Shown piece by piece: positions 40,958 to 48,998 of a DNA stretch of 64,000 nucleotides (the first letter of the stretch is position 1; each line of letters begins with the position of its first letter). The position numbers and the translations under genes are program-made. Source of the stretch: Paractinoplanes ovalisporus (GTDB lineage Bacteria; Actinomycetota; Actinomycetes; Mycobacteriales; Micromonosporaceae); NCBI RefSeq assembly GCF_016834655.1, contig NZ_JAENHP010000003.1, forward strand, positions 744,001 through 808,000, written 5' to 3'. The notes under the pieces are model-generated. The model did not search any database. It worked only from the letters and a program-made list of their open reading frames with translations, and was not told where the DNA came from.

Positions 40958-41926
40958 ATGCAACTACCTGAGGCCCGTGGACGGGTGTCGGCCGCGCTGA
41001 TCGACGTGCTCGGCGGCCGGGCCGGCAAACTTCCGGCGTTCGCGCGTTTCGACAGCGACGACGATCTGCATCTGACCCTGTTCGTCTGCTACGAGCTCGC
41101 CTACCGAGGCTGGGACGGCGTGGACGACCGGTGGGAGTGGGACCCCGGCATGCTCCGCCTCCGGGCCGCCGCCGAGAAACGGTTCCTGGAGTTCCTGCAC
41201 GCGCTGGCCGGGCCGCCGGAGACCGGTGTCGACCCGGCGACGGTCCCGCAGCGGCTCACCGAGATCGTCGCGGCCGACGACGGCCCGGCCATGTCCGGTT
41301 ATCTGCGGGGACGGGCCACCCACGAGCAGTTCCGGGAATTCGTCATGCACCGCTCGGTGTACCACCTGCGCGAGGCCGATCCGCACACGTGGGCGATCCC
41401 CCGGCTGGCCGGGCGGGCCAAGGCGGCCCTGGTCGAGATCCAGACCGACGAGTACGGCGGCGGGCACGAGCCGCGGATGCACCAGGAACTGTTCAAGCAG
41501 ACCATGCGGTGGTTCGGGCTCGACACCACCTACGGGGCCTACGTGGACTCGGTGGGTGCGCCGACGCTCGCCGTGAACAACCTGATGTCGCTGTTCGGCC
41601 TGCACCGTGCGCGCCGGGGTGCGGTCCTCGGGCACCTGGCCGCGTACGAGATGACGTCGTCCCTGCCCAACCGCGCGTACGCCAACGGGTTGCGCCGCCT
41701 CGGCGGTGACGCGGAGGCCACCGCCTTCTACGACGAGCACGTCGAGGCGGACGCGGTGCACGAACAGATCGCGGCGCACGACCTCTGCGGCTCGTTCGCC
41801 CGCGCCGAGCCCGGACTGGCCGGCGACGTGCTGTTCGGCGCGCGCTGCGCTCTGGCCGTCGACAGCTGGTGGGCGACGTCCGTGCTGGACACCTGGAAAG
41901 GCCGCCCCCACAGCCCGGCCGCGTGA
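40958..41926 (+). CDS. Iron-containing redox enzyme (haem-oxygenase-like di-iron oxidase)
   Basis: A 322-residue helical protein of the family often called iron-containing redox enzyme. Likely metal ligands are seen in EIQTDEYGGGHEPRMHQELF and HVEADAVHEQIA, as in UndA/SznF-type haem-oxygenase-like di-iron oxidases. Such enzymes oxidise amino acids, fatty acids or small metabolites with O2. The substrate here is unknown. The divergent CDGSH gene is a candidate reductant. The ATG at 40958 is preferred over upstream starts because homology begins just after it. Confidence 0.82.
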   Translation: MQLPEARGRVSAALIDVLGGRAGKLPAFARFDSDDDLHLTLFVCYELAYRGWDGVDDRWEWDPGMLRLRAAAEKRFLEFLHALAGPPETGVDPATVPQRLTEIVAADDGPAMSGYLRGRATHEQFREFVMHRSVYHLREADPHTWAIPRLAGRAKAALVEIQTDEYGGGHEPRMHQELFKQTMRWFGLDTTYGAYVDSVGAPTLAVNNLMSLFGLHRARRGAVLGHLAAYEMTSSLPNRAYANGLRRLGGDAEATAFYDEHVEADAVHEQIAAHDLCGSFARAEPGLAGDVLFGARCALAVDSWWATSVLDTWKGRPHSPAA

Positions 41927-41929
41927 CCA

Positions 41930-41941
41930 TAGATTGGGCCG
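41930..41941 (+). promoter_or_regulatory. Leaderless promoter -10 (TAGATT) of aldo/keto reductase gene
   Basis: TAGATT at 41930-41935 lies 6 nt before the ATG at 41942. Confidence 0.6.
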
Positions 41942-42952
41942 ATGCGATACCGGACCTTCGGCACAAGCGGGCTGCGCGTCTCCGAGGCGATCCTCGGGGC
42001 GATGACCTTCGGCGAGCAAGGCGGGGTGGGGGCACCGATCGAGGAGTGCCGGCGGGTCCTCGACGTGTACGCCGAGGCTGGTGGCAACGCGATCGACACA
42101 GCGATCAACTATCGGGGCGGGGCCAGCGAGGAGATCCTGGGCGAACTCCTCGACGGGCGGCGGGAGTCGTTCGTGCTGGGCAGCAAATACACGGTGACCC
42201 GTTCGCCGTCCGACCCCAACGCGGCCGGCAACGCGCGCAAGAACCTGCGGGCGTCCCTGGAGACCAGCCTGCGGCGGCTGCGCACCGACTACCTCGACAT
42301 CTACTGGGTGCACATGTGGGACAGCGCCACCCCGATCGAGGAGACGATGCGGGCGCTCGACGACGCCGTACGGGCCGGGAAGGTTCTCTACGTCGGCATC
42401 TCGGACGCGCCGGCGTGGGTGGTGGCGCGGGCCAACACCCTGGCCGAGTGGCGAGGTTGGAGCCCGTTCGTGGGGCTGCAGGTCCCTTACAACCTGTTGC
42501 AGCGCGACATCGAGCGGGAACTGCTGCCGATGGCGGTCTCGCTGGGCCTGGCCGTCACGGCGTGGAGTCCGCTCGCGGGCGGGGTGCTGTCGGGCAAGTA
42601 CAGCGCGCCGGTCTCGGGGAGCCGGCTCGACCCGACGTCGGTCGACGAGCGGTCACATCGGGTCGCCCGGGAAGTGCAGACGGTGGCGGCCGATCGTGGG
42701 GTGACGCCGGCTCAGGTGGCGCTCGCGTGGACGCGGGCCCGGTCGTCGGCGGTGCTGCCGATCCTCGGGGCCCGCTCGGCGGTGCAGCTCAAGGACAACC
42801 TGGGGGCGCTCGAGGTCACGCTGACGCCTTCCGAGTGTGCGCGGCTCGAGGCGGTCACGGAGTTCTCGCTGGGCTTCCCGCACGACTTCATCAACGAGAC
42901 CGCACCCTGGGTCTTCGGCGCGGCGCAGGTCGAGCGCGGTGCGGGGCGATGA
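41942..42952 (+). CDS. Aldo/keto reductase
   Basis: A 336-residue (beta/alpha)8 NADPH oxidoreductase. It begins MRYRTFGTSGLRVSEAILG, has the catalytic Asp/Tyr region (GNAIDTAINYRGG), the Lys (VLGSKYT) and the HMW motif (DIYWVHMWD), and the C-terminal NADP site (LPILGARSAVQLKDNLGALEV). It resembles the YghZ/K+-channel beta-subunit-like group that reduces aldehydes. It is followed closely by a GNAT gene. Confidence 0.92.
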   Translation: MRYRTFGTSGLRVSEAILGAMTFGEQGGVGAPIEECRRVLDVYAEAGGNAIDTAINYRGGASEEILGELLDGRRESFVLGSKYTVTRSPSDPNAAGNARKNLRASLETSLRRLRTDYLDIYWVHMWDSATPIEETMRALDDAVRAGKVLYVGISDAPAWVVARANTLAEWRGWSPFVGLQVPYNLLQRDIERELLPMAVSLGLAVTAWSPLAGGVLSGKYSAPVSGSRLDPTSVDERSHRVAREVQTVAADRGVTPAQVALAWTRARSSAVLPILGARSAVQLKDNLGALEVTLTPSECARLEAVTEFSLGFPHDFINETAPWVFGAAQVERGAGR

Positions 42953-42967
42953 ACGCGGTGCGGGTCG

Positions 42968-43420
42968 ATGACGCCTGAGGTCCGGCTCCGGCCGGTGATG
43001 CCGGACGACATCGAGGTCTTCTTCCGGCACGAGCAGGAGACCGAGGCGCAGCGCCGGGCCAACTTCGCGGCCCGCCCGCACGCGGAGTTCGTTCTGCACT
43101 GGACGCAGCGGATCGTGGGCGACCCGGAGGTGGGCGTGCGAACGGTCGAGGTGGACGGCACGGTGGCCGGCAACGTCGTGTCGTGGTGGCAGGACGGGGA
43201 GCGCGAGGTCGGCTACTGGCTGGGCTCGGCCTTCTGGGGGCGGGGCATCGGGACGCGCGCCCTGCGCCTCTATCTCGAGGTCGAGACGGTACGGCCGCTG
43301 CGGGCCACGGTCGACTCGGGCAACCTGGCTTCGATCGCGTTGCTCCGGCGTTGCGGGTTCGAGGAGGGTGAGAGGGTCCAGCTCGAGAACGGGTCATACG
43401 TGGTGCTGCGGGTGCGATAG
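42968..43420 (+). CDS. GNAT family N-acetyltransferase (RimJ/RimL-like)
   Basis: A 150-residue acetyltransferase. It has the N-terminal VRLRPVMPDDIEVFF and the acetyl-CoA motif GYWLGSAFWGRGIGTRALRLYL, followed by VDSGNLASIALLRRCGF. This is typical of RimL-like enzymes acetylating ribosomal proteins or small molecules. It starts 15 nt after the aldo/keto reductase stop and is probably in its operon. Confidence 0.88.
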   Translation: MTPEVRLRPVMPDDIEVFFRHEQETEAQRRANFAARPHAEFVLHWTQRIVGDPEVGVRTVEVDGTVAGNVVSWWQDGEREVGYWLGSAFWGRGIGTRALRLYLEVETVRPLRATVDSGNLASIALLRRCGFEEGERVQLENGSYVVLRVR

Positions 43421-43464
43421 GGCAAATGACGCGGCACCATAATGAGCCGACTTCACCACAGCAA

Positions 43465-43496
43465 TCGGGCGCCCCTCGGAGATGGGGGGCGCCCGA
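43465..43496. terminator. Bidirectional terminator hairpin
   Basis: TCGGGCGCCCC (43465-43475) pairs with GGGGCGCCCGA (43486-43496) around a short loop, followed by CGTTTCG on the plus strand. It lies between convergent genes. Confidence 0.7.
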
Positions 43497-43501
43497 CGTT
43501 T

Positions 43502-43576
43502 CGTACGGGGGAAGCGGCCGTCAACCCGTACGCGGGAAGCGGCCGTCATTCCGTACGGGGGAAATGGCCGTCAGGC
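43502..43576. repeat. 25-bp tandem array (3 copies) at MFS stop
   Basis: Three 25-bp copies of CGTACGGGGGAAGCGGCCGTCAxxx begin at 43502, 43527 and 43552. The GCCGTCA (TGA on the minus strand) of the third copy contains the MFS stop codon at 43571-43573. Confidence 0.85.
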
Positions 43577-45151
43577 TTCGATGTCGGCCGGGGTCTCGCG
43601 GGTCTTCTCGGGCAGGTCGAGGCTGGTGCGCAGGGTGGCGCGCGGCAGGAAGACCGCGGCGACCAGGCCCAGCACGGCGATGGCGGCGCTGATCAGGAAG
43701 ATGTGGCCGGTCGCGTCGCCGTAGGCGGCCCGGACGATGTGCTGGACCGCCTCGGGCAGGGCCGCGATGTTGAGGCTGCCGCCACCGTCGCCGCCGGACG
43801 CGGGGACGCCGGCCGCGGCCAGGTCGTGGGTGATCTGGTCGGTGACCCGGCGGGCCAGCACCGCGCCGAGCACCGAGACCCCGATCGCGCCGCCCATCGA
43901 GCGGAAGAAGGCCACCGTGGACGAGGCGGCGCCGATGTTGCGCAGCGGCACGGTGTTCTGCACGGCGAGCACCAGGTTCTGCATGCTGGCGCCGACGCCC
44001 AGGCCGACCAGCAGCATGCCCGCGCTCACGAAGACCAGCGAGGTCTCGTGGTCGATCGTGCCCAGCAGGGCGAAACCGGCGAACAGCACGATCAGACCAC
44101 CGATGATGTACGGCTTGATCTGGCCGGTCCGGGTGATGATACGCCCGACGATGATCGACGAGAGCAGCACGCCCACCATGAGCGGAATGGTCAGCAGGCC
44201 GGCCTCGGTCGGGCTGTAACCGCGGCCGATCTGGAAGTACTGGCCGAGGAAGACGGCGCCGCCGAACATGGCCATGCCGACCGCCAGGCTGGCGACGATC
44301 GACAGGGCGGTCGTGCGTTCGCGCACGATGTCGAGCGGCACCACCGGCTCGGCCGCCCGCTTCTCGACCACGACGGCCAGCGCGAGCAGGACGAGGGCGC
44401 CGCCGACCATCGTGTACGTCGGCCAGGACAGCCAGGCGAACGAGCCGTCCACGAACGAGACCCAGATGAGCAGCACGCTCACCCCGGCCGCGATCAGCGA
44501 GGCGCCCAGATAGTCGATCTTCACGTTCTCCCGGCGCTCGGTGTGCACGTGCAGGGTGAGCTGCAGCAGGATGAGCGCGACGACCGCGAACGGCACGCCG
44601 ACGAAGAAGCACCAGCGCCAGCCCAGCCACGACGTGTCGACGATCAGGCCGCCCAGCAGCGGACCGCCGACCGTGGCCAGGGCCATCACGCCGCCCAGGT
44701 AGCCGTTGTAACGGCCGCGCTCGCGGGGCGGGATCATCGCGGCGATCACGACCTGCACCAGGGCCTGCAGACCGCCGACGCCGATGCCCTGGAACGCGCG
44801 GGCCGCGATCAGCTGCCCGGCGCTCTGGCTGAACCCGGCGATCACCGACCCGAGCACGAAGATGACGATGGCGATCTGCACGAGCAGCTTCTTGCTGAAC
44901 AGGTCGGCCAGCTTGCCCCAGATCGGGGTGGTCGCGGTGGCGCTGAGCAGGGTGGCCGTGACGACCCAGGTGTACTGGGTCTGGCTGCCCTCGAGAGCAC
45001 CGATGATCTTCGGGAGCGCGGTCGAGACGACCGTGCTGCTGAGCAGCGCGACGAACAGCACCAGCAGCAGCCCGCTCAGGGCCTCGAGGATCTGCCGGTG
45101 GCTCATGTCCTCGGCGGCCGGGACCGCCGGCGACGTGGTGGGTGCGCTCAT
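43571..45151 (-). CDS. DHA2-family MFS drug transporter
   Basis: A 526-residue 14-helix exporter. It has LLSSTVVSTALPKIIGAL in helix 1, WGKLADLFSKK as motif A, and MALATVGGPLLGGLIVD as motif C. It is the second gene of a MarR-MFS operon (4-bp ATGA overlap), a classic arrangement for inducible efflux. The substrate is unknown. The stop codon lies inside a 25-bp repeat. Confidence 0.92.
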   Translation of the reverse strand: MSAPTTSPAVPAAEDMSHRQILEALSGLLLVLFVALLSSTVVSTALPKIIGALEGSQTQYTWVVTATLLSATATTPIWGKLADLFSKKLLVQIAIVIFVLGSVIAGFSQSAGQLIAARAFQGIGVGGLQALVQVVIAAMIPPRERGRYNGYLGGVMALATVGGPLLGGLIVDTSWLGWRWCFFVGVPFAVVALILLQLTLHVHTERRENVKIDYLGASLIAAGVSVLLIWVSFVDGSFAWLSWPTYTMVGGALVLLALAVVVEKRAAEPVVPLDIVRERTTALSIVASLAVGMAMFGGAVFLGQYFQIGRGYSPTEAGLLTIPLMVGVLLSSIIVGRIITRTGQIKPYIIGGLIVLFAGFALLGTIDHETSLVFVSAGMLLVGLGVGASMQNLVLAVQNTVPLRNIGAASSTVAFFRSMGGAIGVSVLGAVLARRVTDQITHDLAAAGVPASGGDGGGSLNIAALPEAVQHIVRAAYGDATGHIFLISAAIAVLGLVAAVFLPRATLRTSLDLPEKTRETPADIEA

Positions 45152-45618
45152 CGCGCGGCCTCCTGTGATGGTGTCTTTTCCAGTACGCCGGTGAGCGCCA
45201 CGAGGAAGGTGCCGAGGCTCTCGCTGAGCCGGGTGACCTCCGGCCGTTCCCATCCGGCGAGGGCGACCGAGAGCAGGCCGTCGAACCAGACGCGCGCCGC
45301 GTCGAGCAACCCGTGCCCGGCCGGGGTGAGCGCCAGGGACGACGCCCGGCGGTCGGTGCTGTCGGTACGGCGTTCGACCAGTCCCTGGGTGACCGCGGCG
45401 GTGACCGCCCGGCTGACCGTGGACGGGTCGAGCCCGGACCGCTCGGCCAGATCCTTGGCGTGGCAGCAGCGGTCGGGGCCGGCGCCGATCTCGTCGATCA
45501 GCTTGAGGATGCTGATCATGCCGATCGGCACGTCCGGCCGTTCCCGCAGCCACTGCTGCTTGGCCTTGCGGACGAGCTGGGACAGCTCGAGGAGCTGTGT
45601 CGCCAGGACGTCTTCCAT
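45148..45618 (-). CDS. MarR family regulator
   Basis: A 156-residue winged-helix regulator (HAKDLAERSGLDPSTVSRAVTAAVTQGLVER, then the wing STDRRASSLALT). It overlaps and precedes the exporter gene, so it probably represses its own operon until a drug binds. The ATG at 45618 was taken; an in-frame ATG at 45666 would add 16 residues. Repeated GGGCAAG motifs lie upstream. Confidence 0.88.
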   Translation of the reverse strand: MEDVLATQLLELSQLVRKAKQQWLRERPDVPIGMISILKLIDEIGAGPDRCCHAKDLAERSGLDPSTVSRAVTAAVTQGLVERRTDSTDRRASSLALTPAGHGLLDAARVWFDGLLSVALAGWERPEVTRLSESLGTFLVALTGVLEKTPSQEAAR

Positions 45619-45649
45619 GGTCTGCCTGCCTCGTGATGCGCGTTGCGTG

Positions 45650-45689
45650 GGGCAAGCATCCATCAATTCTTCCCAGTGGGCAAGTTTGC
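45650..45689. promoter_or_regulatory. Candidate MarR operator region
   Basis: GGGCAAG occurs at 45650-45656 and 45678-45684, and the second is part of the dyad GCAAGTTTGC (45680-45689). They lie between the MarR start and the divergent DUF2332 gene. Confidence 0.4.
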
Positions 45690-45759
45690 TCTTCGAGCAC
45701 GTTCGGAGGGAATGCTGGTGCTCGGTGACCACGGTCGGGTGAGGTGCGATCATGCCGCC

Positions 45760-46686
45760 ATGACGACCGCTGAGGAGTACGTCGACTTCGCCGAGCGCCA
45801 GGCGCGCGGTTCCTCCCCCGCGTACGAACGCCTGGCCCGCGAAGTCGCCGGCGACGACGAGCTGCTGGCCCTCCTCGACCGGGTCCCACCGCCCAAACGG
45901 CAACCGAACCTGCTCTTCGGCGTCGTGCGGCTGCTCGACGGCCCGGTCGGCGACTACAAGGCGTTCCGTACGTTCGTGATCGACCGGTGGGCGGCGGTCG
46001 AACCCGAACTGCGCCGCCGGGCCACGCAGACCAACGAGATCGGACGGTCCGCCCTGCTGCTGCCGGTGCTGGCCGCGCTGCCGCAACCCTTGGCGCTGCT
46101 CGAAGTGGGCGCGTCGGCCGGGCTCAACCTCTATCCGGACCGCTACTCGTACGACTACAACGGCACCCGCGTCGGCACGAGCGGCCCGGTATTGCCGTGT
46201 TCCCTCCGCGGCCGTACGCCACCCGCCGCGCTGCCGGAGGTGGTGTGGCGGGCCGGGATCGACCTCAACCCGCTCGACATCACCGACCCCGACGACCGGG
46301 CATGGCTGGAGGCGCTGATCTGGCCCGAGCACGACGACCGCCGCGAGCGCTTGCGGGCCGCCGCCGAGATCGCCGCCGCCGACCCGCCTCACCTGGTCCG
46401 CGGCGACCTGGTCGAGGAACTGCCGGCCCTGGCCGCCTCGGCGCCGCCCGGGGCCACCCTGGTCGTCTTCCACACGTCGGTCCTCTACCAGGTGCCACCC
46501 GACGTGCGGGCGGCCTTCGTGGCCCTGGTCGGCTCGCTGCCGGGCCACTGGCTGGCCGCCGAGGGCCCCGAGATCGTCGGCCTCGACGAGCACCCGGCCG
46601 ACGGCCTGCACAAGAACGTGCTCTGCCTGGACGGCAAGCCCCTGGCCTGGACACACGCGCACGGCCGCAGCGCCCATTTCTTCTAG
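45760..46686 (+). CDS. DUF2332 family protein
   Basis: A 308-residue soluble protein. TQTNEIGRSALLLPVL and LLEVGASAGLNLYPDRYSYDY are the conserved core of DUF2332, and VFHTSVLYQVPP recurs near the C-terminus. The EVGASAG segment resembles a SAM-binding glycine loop, but methyltransferase activity is unproven. The ATG at 45760 is preferred since homology begins there. Confidence 0.82.
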   Translation: MTTAEEYVDFAERQARGSSPAYERLAREVAGDDELLALLDRVPPPKRQPNLLFGVVRLLDGPVGDYKAFRTFVIDRWAAVEPELRRRATQTNEIGRSALLLPVLAALPQPLALLEVGASAGLNLYPDRYSYDYNGTRVGTSGPVLPCSLRGRTPPAALPEVVWRAGIDLNPLDITDPDDRAWLEALIWPEHDDRRERLRAAAEIAAADPPHLVRGDLVEELPALAASAPPGATLVVFHTSVLYQVPPDVRAAFVALVGSLPGHWLAAEGPEIVGLDEHPADGLHKNVLCLDGKPLAWTHAHGRSAHFF

Positions 46687-46695
46687 GCTGTACCC
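46684..46695 (+). promoter_or_regulatory. Leaderless promoter -10 (TAGGCT) of MmcQ/YjbR gene
   Basis: TAGGCT at 46684-46689 overlaps the stop of the preceding gene and lies 6 nt before the ATG at 46696. Confidence 0.6.
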
Positions 46696-47112
46696 ATGTC
46701 AGGCGACGAGCGGCCGGCTCGGGTCGAGGATGTGCACGCGCTGGCCACGGCCATGCCCGACGTGGTCGTGGGCGGGGACGACGAACACCCCGGGTTCTCG
46801 GTCGGGGGCAAGACGTTCATCTTCTTCCGGGAGCCGCGCAAGGACGCGTTCGACCCGGAGACCGGTGAGCGCTACACCGATGTGATCGCGTTCCACGTCG
46901 AGTCGGAGGACGACAAGCAGGCCCTCGTGCAGGACGAGAGCACGCCCTTCTTCACGACGCCGCACTGGAACGGCTATCGGGCCGTGCTGCTGCTCGCCCG
47001 CGACCTGGGGCGGCTGAGCCGGGCCGAACTGGCCGAGATCGTGCAGGACGCGTGGCTGGCCCGCGCGCCCAAGCGGGCGGCCAAGGCCTGGCGGGAGTCT
47101 CGCCCGGGCTGA
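46696..47112 (+). CDS. MmcQ/YjbR family protein
   Basis: A 138-residue protein of the YjbR fold. It has the N-terminal VEDVHALATAMPDVVVG, the central FIFFREPRK, and the C-terminal TTPHWNGYRAVLLLARDLG followed by ELAEIVQDAWLARAPKR. The family has a CyaY-like, possibly DNA-binding fold; its function is unclear. Confidence 0.85.
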   Translation: MSGDERPARVEDVHALATAMPDVVVGGDDEHPGFSVGGKTFIFFREPRKDAFDPETGERYTDVIAFHVESEDDKQALVQDESTPFFTTPHWNGYRAVLLLARDLGRLSRAELAEIVQDAWLARAPKRAAKAWRESRPG

Positions 47113-47113
47113 C

Positions 47114-47125
47114 TACGATGTCGGC
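47114..47125 (+). promoter_or_regulatory. Leaderless promoter -10 (TACGAT)
   Basis: TACGAT at 47114-47119 lies 6 nt before the GTG at 47126. Confidence 0.55.
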
Positions 47126-47773
47126 GTGTCGATCTTCGCGGCGGTCTCCCGGTGGCGGCTCTGGATTCTGGGTGGCGCGCTGGTCGTCGGCGCCCTGCTT
47201 CAGGTCAACCGCGTGCTGTCTCTGGCGGGCTTCCTGCTCGTTCTGGGGCTGATCGTCCTCGGGGTGGTGGCGCAGGCCAAGTATCGCCCGGCCGAGATGG
47301 TCAGCCGTCCGGAGTCCGACGAGCTGGTCTCGGTGCCCAATCCCGGTCCGGTGTTCTCGGCATCGGGCTTCACGATCCTGGGTGTCTCACTGGTCAGTGA
47401 CGACGTGGTCGATCTGGTGCGGGGCAACGACATCTGGTGGGGCGACCCGGCGTCGAGCCTGCTGTGGGTCGCGCTGGTCGGCTTCTGGTGGTACCTCGCG
47501 CTCGGCCCCTGGGGAGTGCGGGTGCGGCCCGACGGCGTCGCCGACCGGCAGCCTCTGGGCAGCGTGTTCGTGCCGTGGGCGGCGCTCGACCCCGGGCTGC
47601 CGATCGTGCCGGGCGGGCAGAACCAGGTCTTCCTGCACTTCAGCGAGCCGGACCGGGTGGTGCGGCGGGGCCTCCGGCGGCCCAAGCCGAACATCCTCAA
47701 CCCGCAGTCCGACGCCGGCTATGTCGCCGCCACGATCAACGCCCGGTGGCGGGCCGCGGGCGGCCCAGCCTGA
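47126..47773 (+). CDS. Membrane protein of unknown function
   Basis: A 215-residue protein with two adjacent membrane helices near the N-terminus (LWILGGALVVGALLQ, LAGFLLVLGLIVLGVVAQA), a third hydrophobic stretch near residue 115 (LLWVALVGFWWYLALG) and a soluble C-terminus (GVRVRPDGVADRQPLGSVF). The C-terminal part resembles the PH-like domains of small bacterial membrane proteins, a weak impression only. Its stop lies 8 bp from the stop of the convergent gene. Confidence 0.65.
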   Translation: MSIFAAVSRWRLWILGGALVVGALLQVNRVLSLAGFLLVLGLIVLGVVAQAKYRPAEMVSRPESDELVSVPNPGPVFSASGFTILGVSLVSDDVVDLVRGNDIWWGDPASSLLWVALVGFWWYLALGPWGVRVRPDGVADRQPLGSVFVPWAALDPGLPIVPGGQNQVFLHFSEPDRVVRRGLRRPKPNILNPQSDAGYVAATINARWRAAGGPA

Positions 47774-47780
47774 AAGCGGC

Positions 47781-48698
47781 TCAGGCGGCCAGGTCTGAGG
47801 TCGGACGGCGGCCGAACAGGCGGCGGAAACGGCGCCAGCCACCGCCCGCGTCGGTGACCAGGCGGTCGCCGATGATGGCCCACTCGGCCAGCAGCGAACC
47901 GGCCCGGTCCATGGTGCGGCGGGCCTGTTCGAAGTCGTCGGCGTCGTTCCGCAGCTCCCACAGGCGGCGACCCTGGTCCCAGGCCCGGGCCCGGGTGACG
48001 GTGACCAGCATGCGCTGGCTCCAGTCGTCGAGCGGCCCGACGAACTCGTCGAGCTCGAGCTGCCAGCGCGTCGAGAAGCCCCGGCGCAGCGGCGGGATCT
48101 CCTGGTAGAAGATCTCGTTGACCAGCAGGTAGTCGGGGTGGATCAGGTCGTCGGTGGGGGCGCCGGTCTCGTTCCACGTGCCGATCAGCGCGAGCGCCAG
48201 GTCGTGGTTGATGTGCGCGTTGACGCCGAGCATGGCCGCCGTGAGCCGGCTCATCCGGGTGTCGGAGGCCCGCTTGAACAGCACCTCCCAGACGTCGGGG
48301 GTCTCCTCGTCGTCGTCGTTCCACAGGGTGAGGGCGTCGAAGTAGCGCTTGGCGAACTCGACGTCGAGCAGTTCGAGGAAGTCGGGCTCGTTCACTCCGG
48401 TGAGGATGGCCTGGTCGACCCGGCGGGTGATCTTCAGGTAGAGCTCGTTGAAGGCGGAGACGCGGTTGGCGGCCGGGCTCGGCGGCAGCTCGTCCATGAT
48501 GGTCTGCAGCGTGGTGAGCCGGGTGATGACGTCGCCGATGCCGGCGGGGTGCCCGTCCAGCACCTCGGTCACCTTCTCGTGCAGCGGCTGCCAGCCCCGG
48601 CCGGCCGGGATCTCCAGGTCGGACAGCTCGATCCGCTTGGTGCGCAGCAGCTCGGCGCTCCCCCGCGCGAGCTCCCGATCAAACCCCGTCGTACTCAT
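47781..48698 (-). CDS. DUF5995-like protein
   Basis: A 305-residue helical soluble protein. FNELYLKITRRVDQAIL and MLGVNAHINHDLALALIGTW match my recollection of DUF5995, a family of unknown function common in actinobacteria and some other bacteria. Conserved His and Asp residues in AHINHDL might bind a metal. The ATG at 48698 is favoured over one 17 codons upstream because the extra residues look like non-coding translation. Confidence 0.7.
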   Translation of the reverse strand: MSTTGFDRELARGSAELLRTKRIELSDLEIPAGRGWQPLHEKVTEVLDGHPAGIGDVITRLTTLQTIMDELPPSPAANRVSAFNELYLKITRRVDQAILTGVNEPDFLELLDVEFAKRYFDALTLWNDDDEETPDVWEVLFKRASDTRMSRLTAAMLGVNAHINHDLALALIGTWNETGAPTDDLIHPDYLLVNEIFYQEIPPLRRGFSTRWQLELDEFVGPLDDWSQRMLVTVTRARAWDQGRRLWELRNDADDFEQARRTMDRAGSLLAEWAIIGDRLVTDAGGGWRRFRRLFGRRPTSDLAA

Positions 48699-48806
48699 GC
48701 GAGACACTGTTCGCTTTCCGGCCTGGTTCCACCACCTCCGTGTCGGCAAACTGTCGCGCGAAACGGCTCACTGCGAAATTCGGATGCCGTACGGGTCCCC
48801 GCCGTC

Positions 48807-48818
48807 TACGGTCGTCGC
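48807..48818 (+). promoter_or_regulatory. Leaderless promoter -10 (TACGGT) of erm leader
   Basis: TACGGT at 48807-48812 lies 6 nt before the leader-peptide ATG at 48819. Confidence 0.6.
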
Positions 48819-48926
48819 ATGATCATGACGCACGCTCTTCTCGCGGGGGCCATGGCCTCGCGAGGATCGGTGTACGCCATTCGCATGCGCGCCCGGGCTC
48901 TCGTCCCGGCCTGCGTCGTCGTCTAG
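48819..48926 (+). CDS. Leader peptide of erm, 35 residues
   Basis: A 35-codon open frame (MIMTHALLAGAMASRG..., ending VVV) directly behind a leaderless promoter and ahead of the erm gene. Residues 22-26 are RMRAR. Macrolide-arrest peptides of the +X+ class, such as ErmD leader with MRLR, stall drug-bound ribosomes at just such Arg-x-Arg motifs. Stalling here would alter folding of the following RNA, which has a 9-bp hairpin 24 nt after the stop. Translation of this frame is inferred from position, start, promoter and motif. Confidence 0.65.
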   Translation: MIMTHALLAGAMASRGSVYAIRMRARALVPACVVV

Positions 48927-48949
48927 AGCGTTCCGCAGTTTTCGCCGGG

Positions 48950-48978
48950 GCCCGCTGAGTCCTTTTTCGTCAGCGGGC
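48950..48978 (+). promoter_or_regulatory. Attenuator-type hairpin before erm
   Basis: GCCCGCTGA (48950-48958) and TCAGCGGGC (48970-48978) form a perfect 9-bp stem with an 11-nt loop containing five Ts. It lies between the leader peptide and the erm start, where attenuators of inducible erm genes are found. Confidence 0.6.
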
Positions 48979-48998
48979 GGCTCCAGCCTGCCCGCGTT

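Noticed and set aside
43571..45889. A fused MFS-MarR frame continuing upstream on the minus strand
   Set aside because: The MFS gene starts at 45151 overlapping the MarR stop by ATGA, and the upstream part is a shadow of MarR in another frame.
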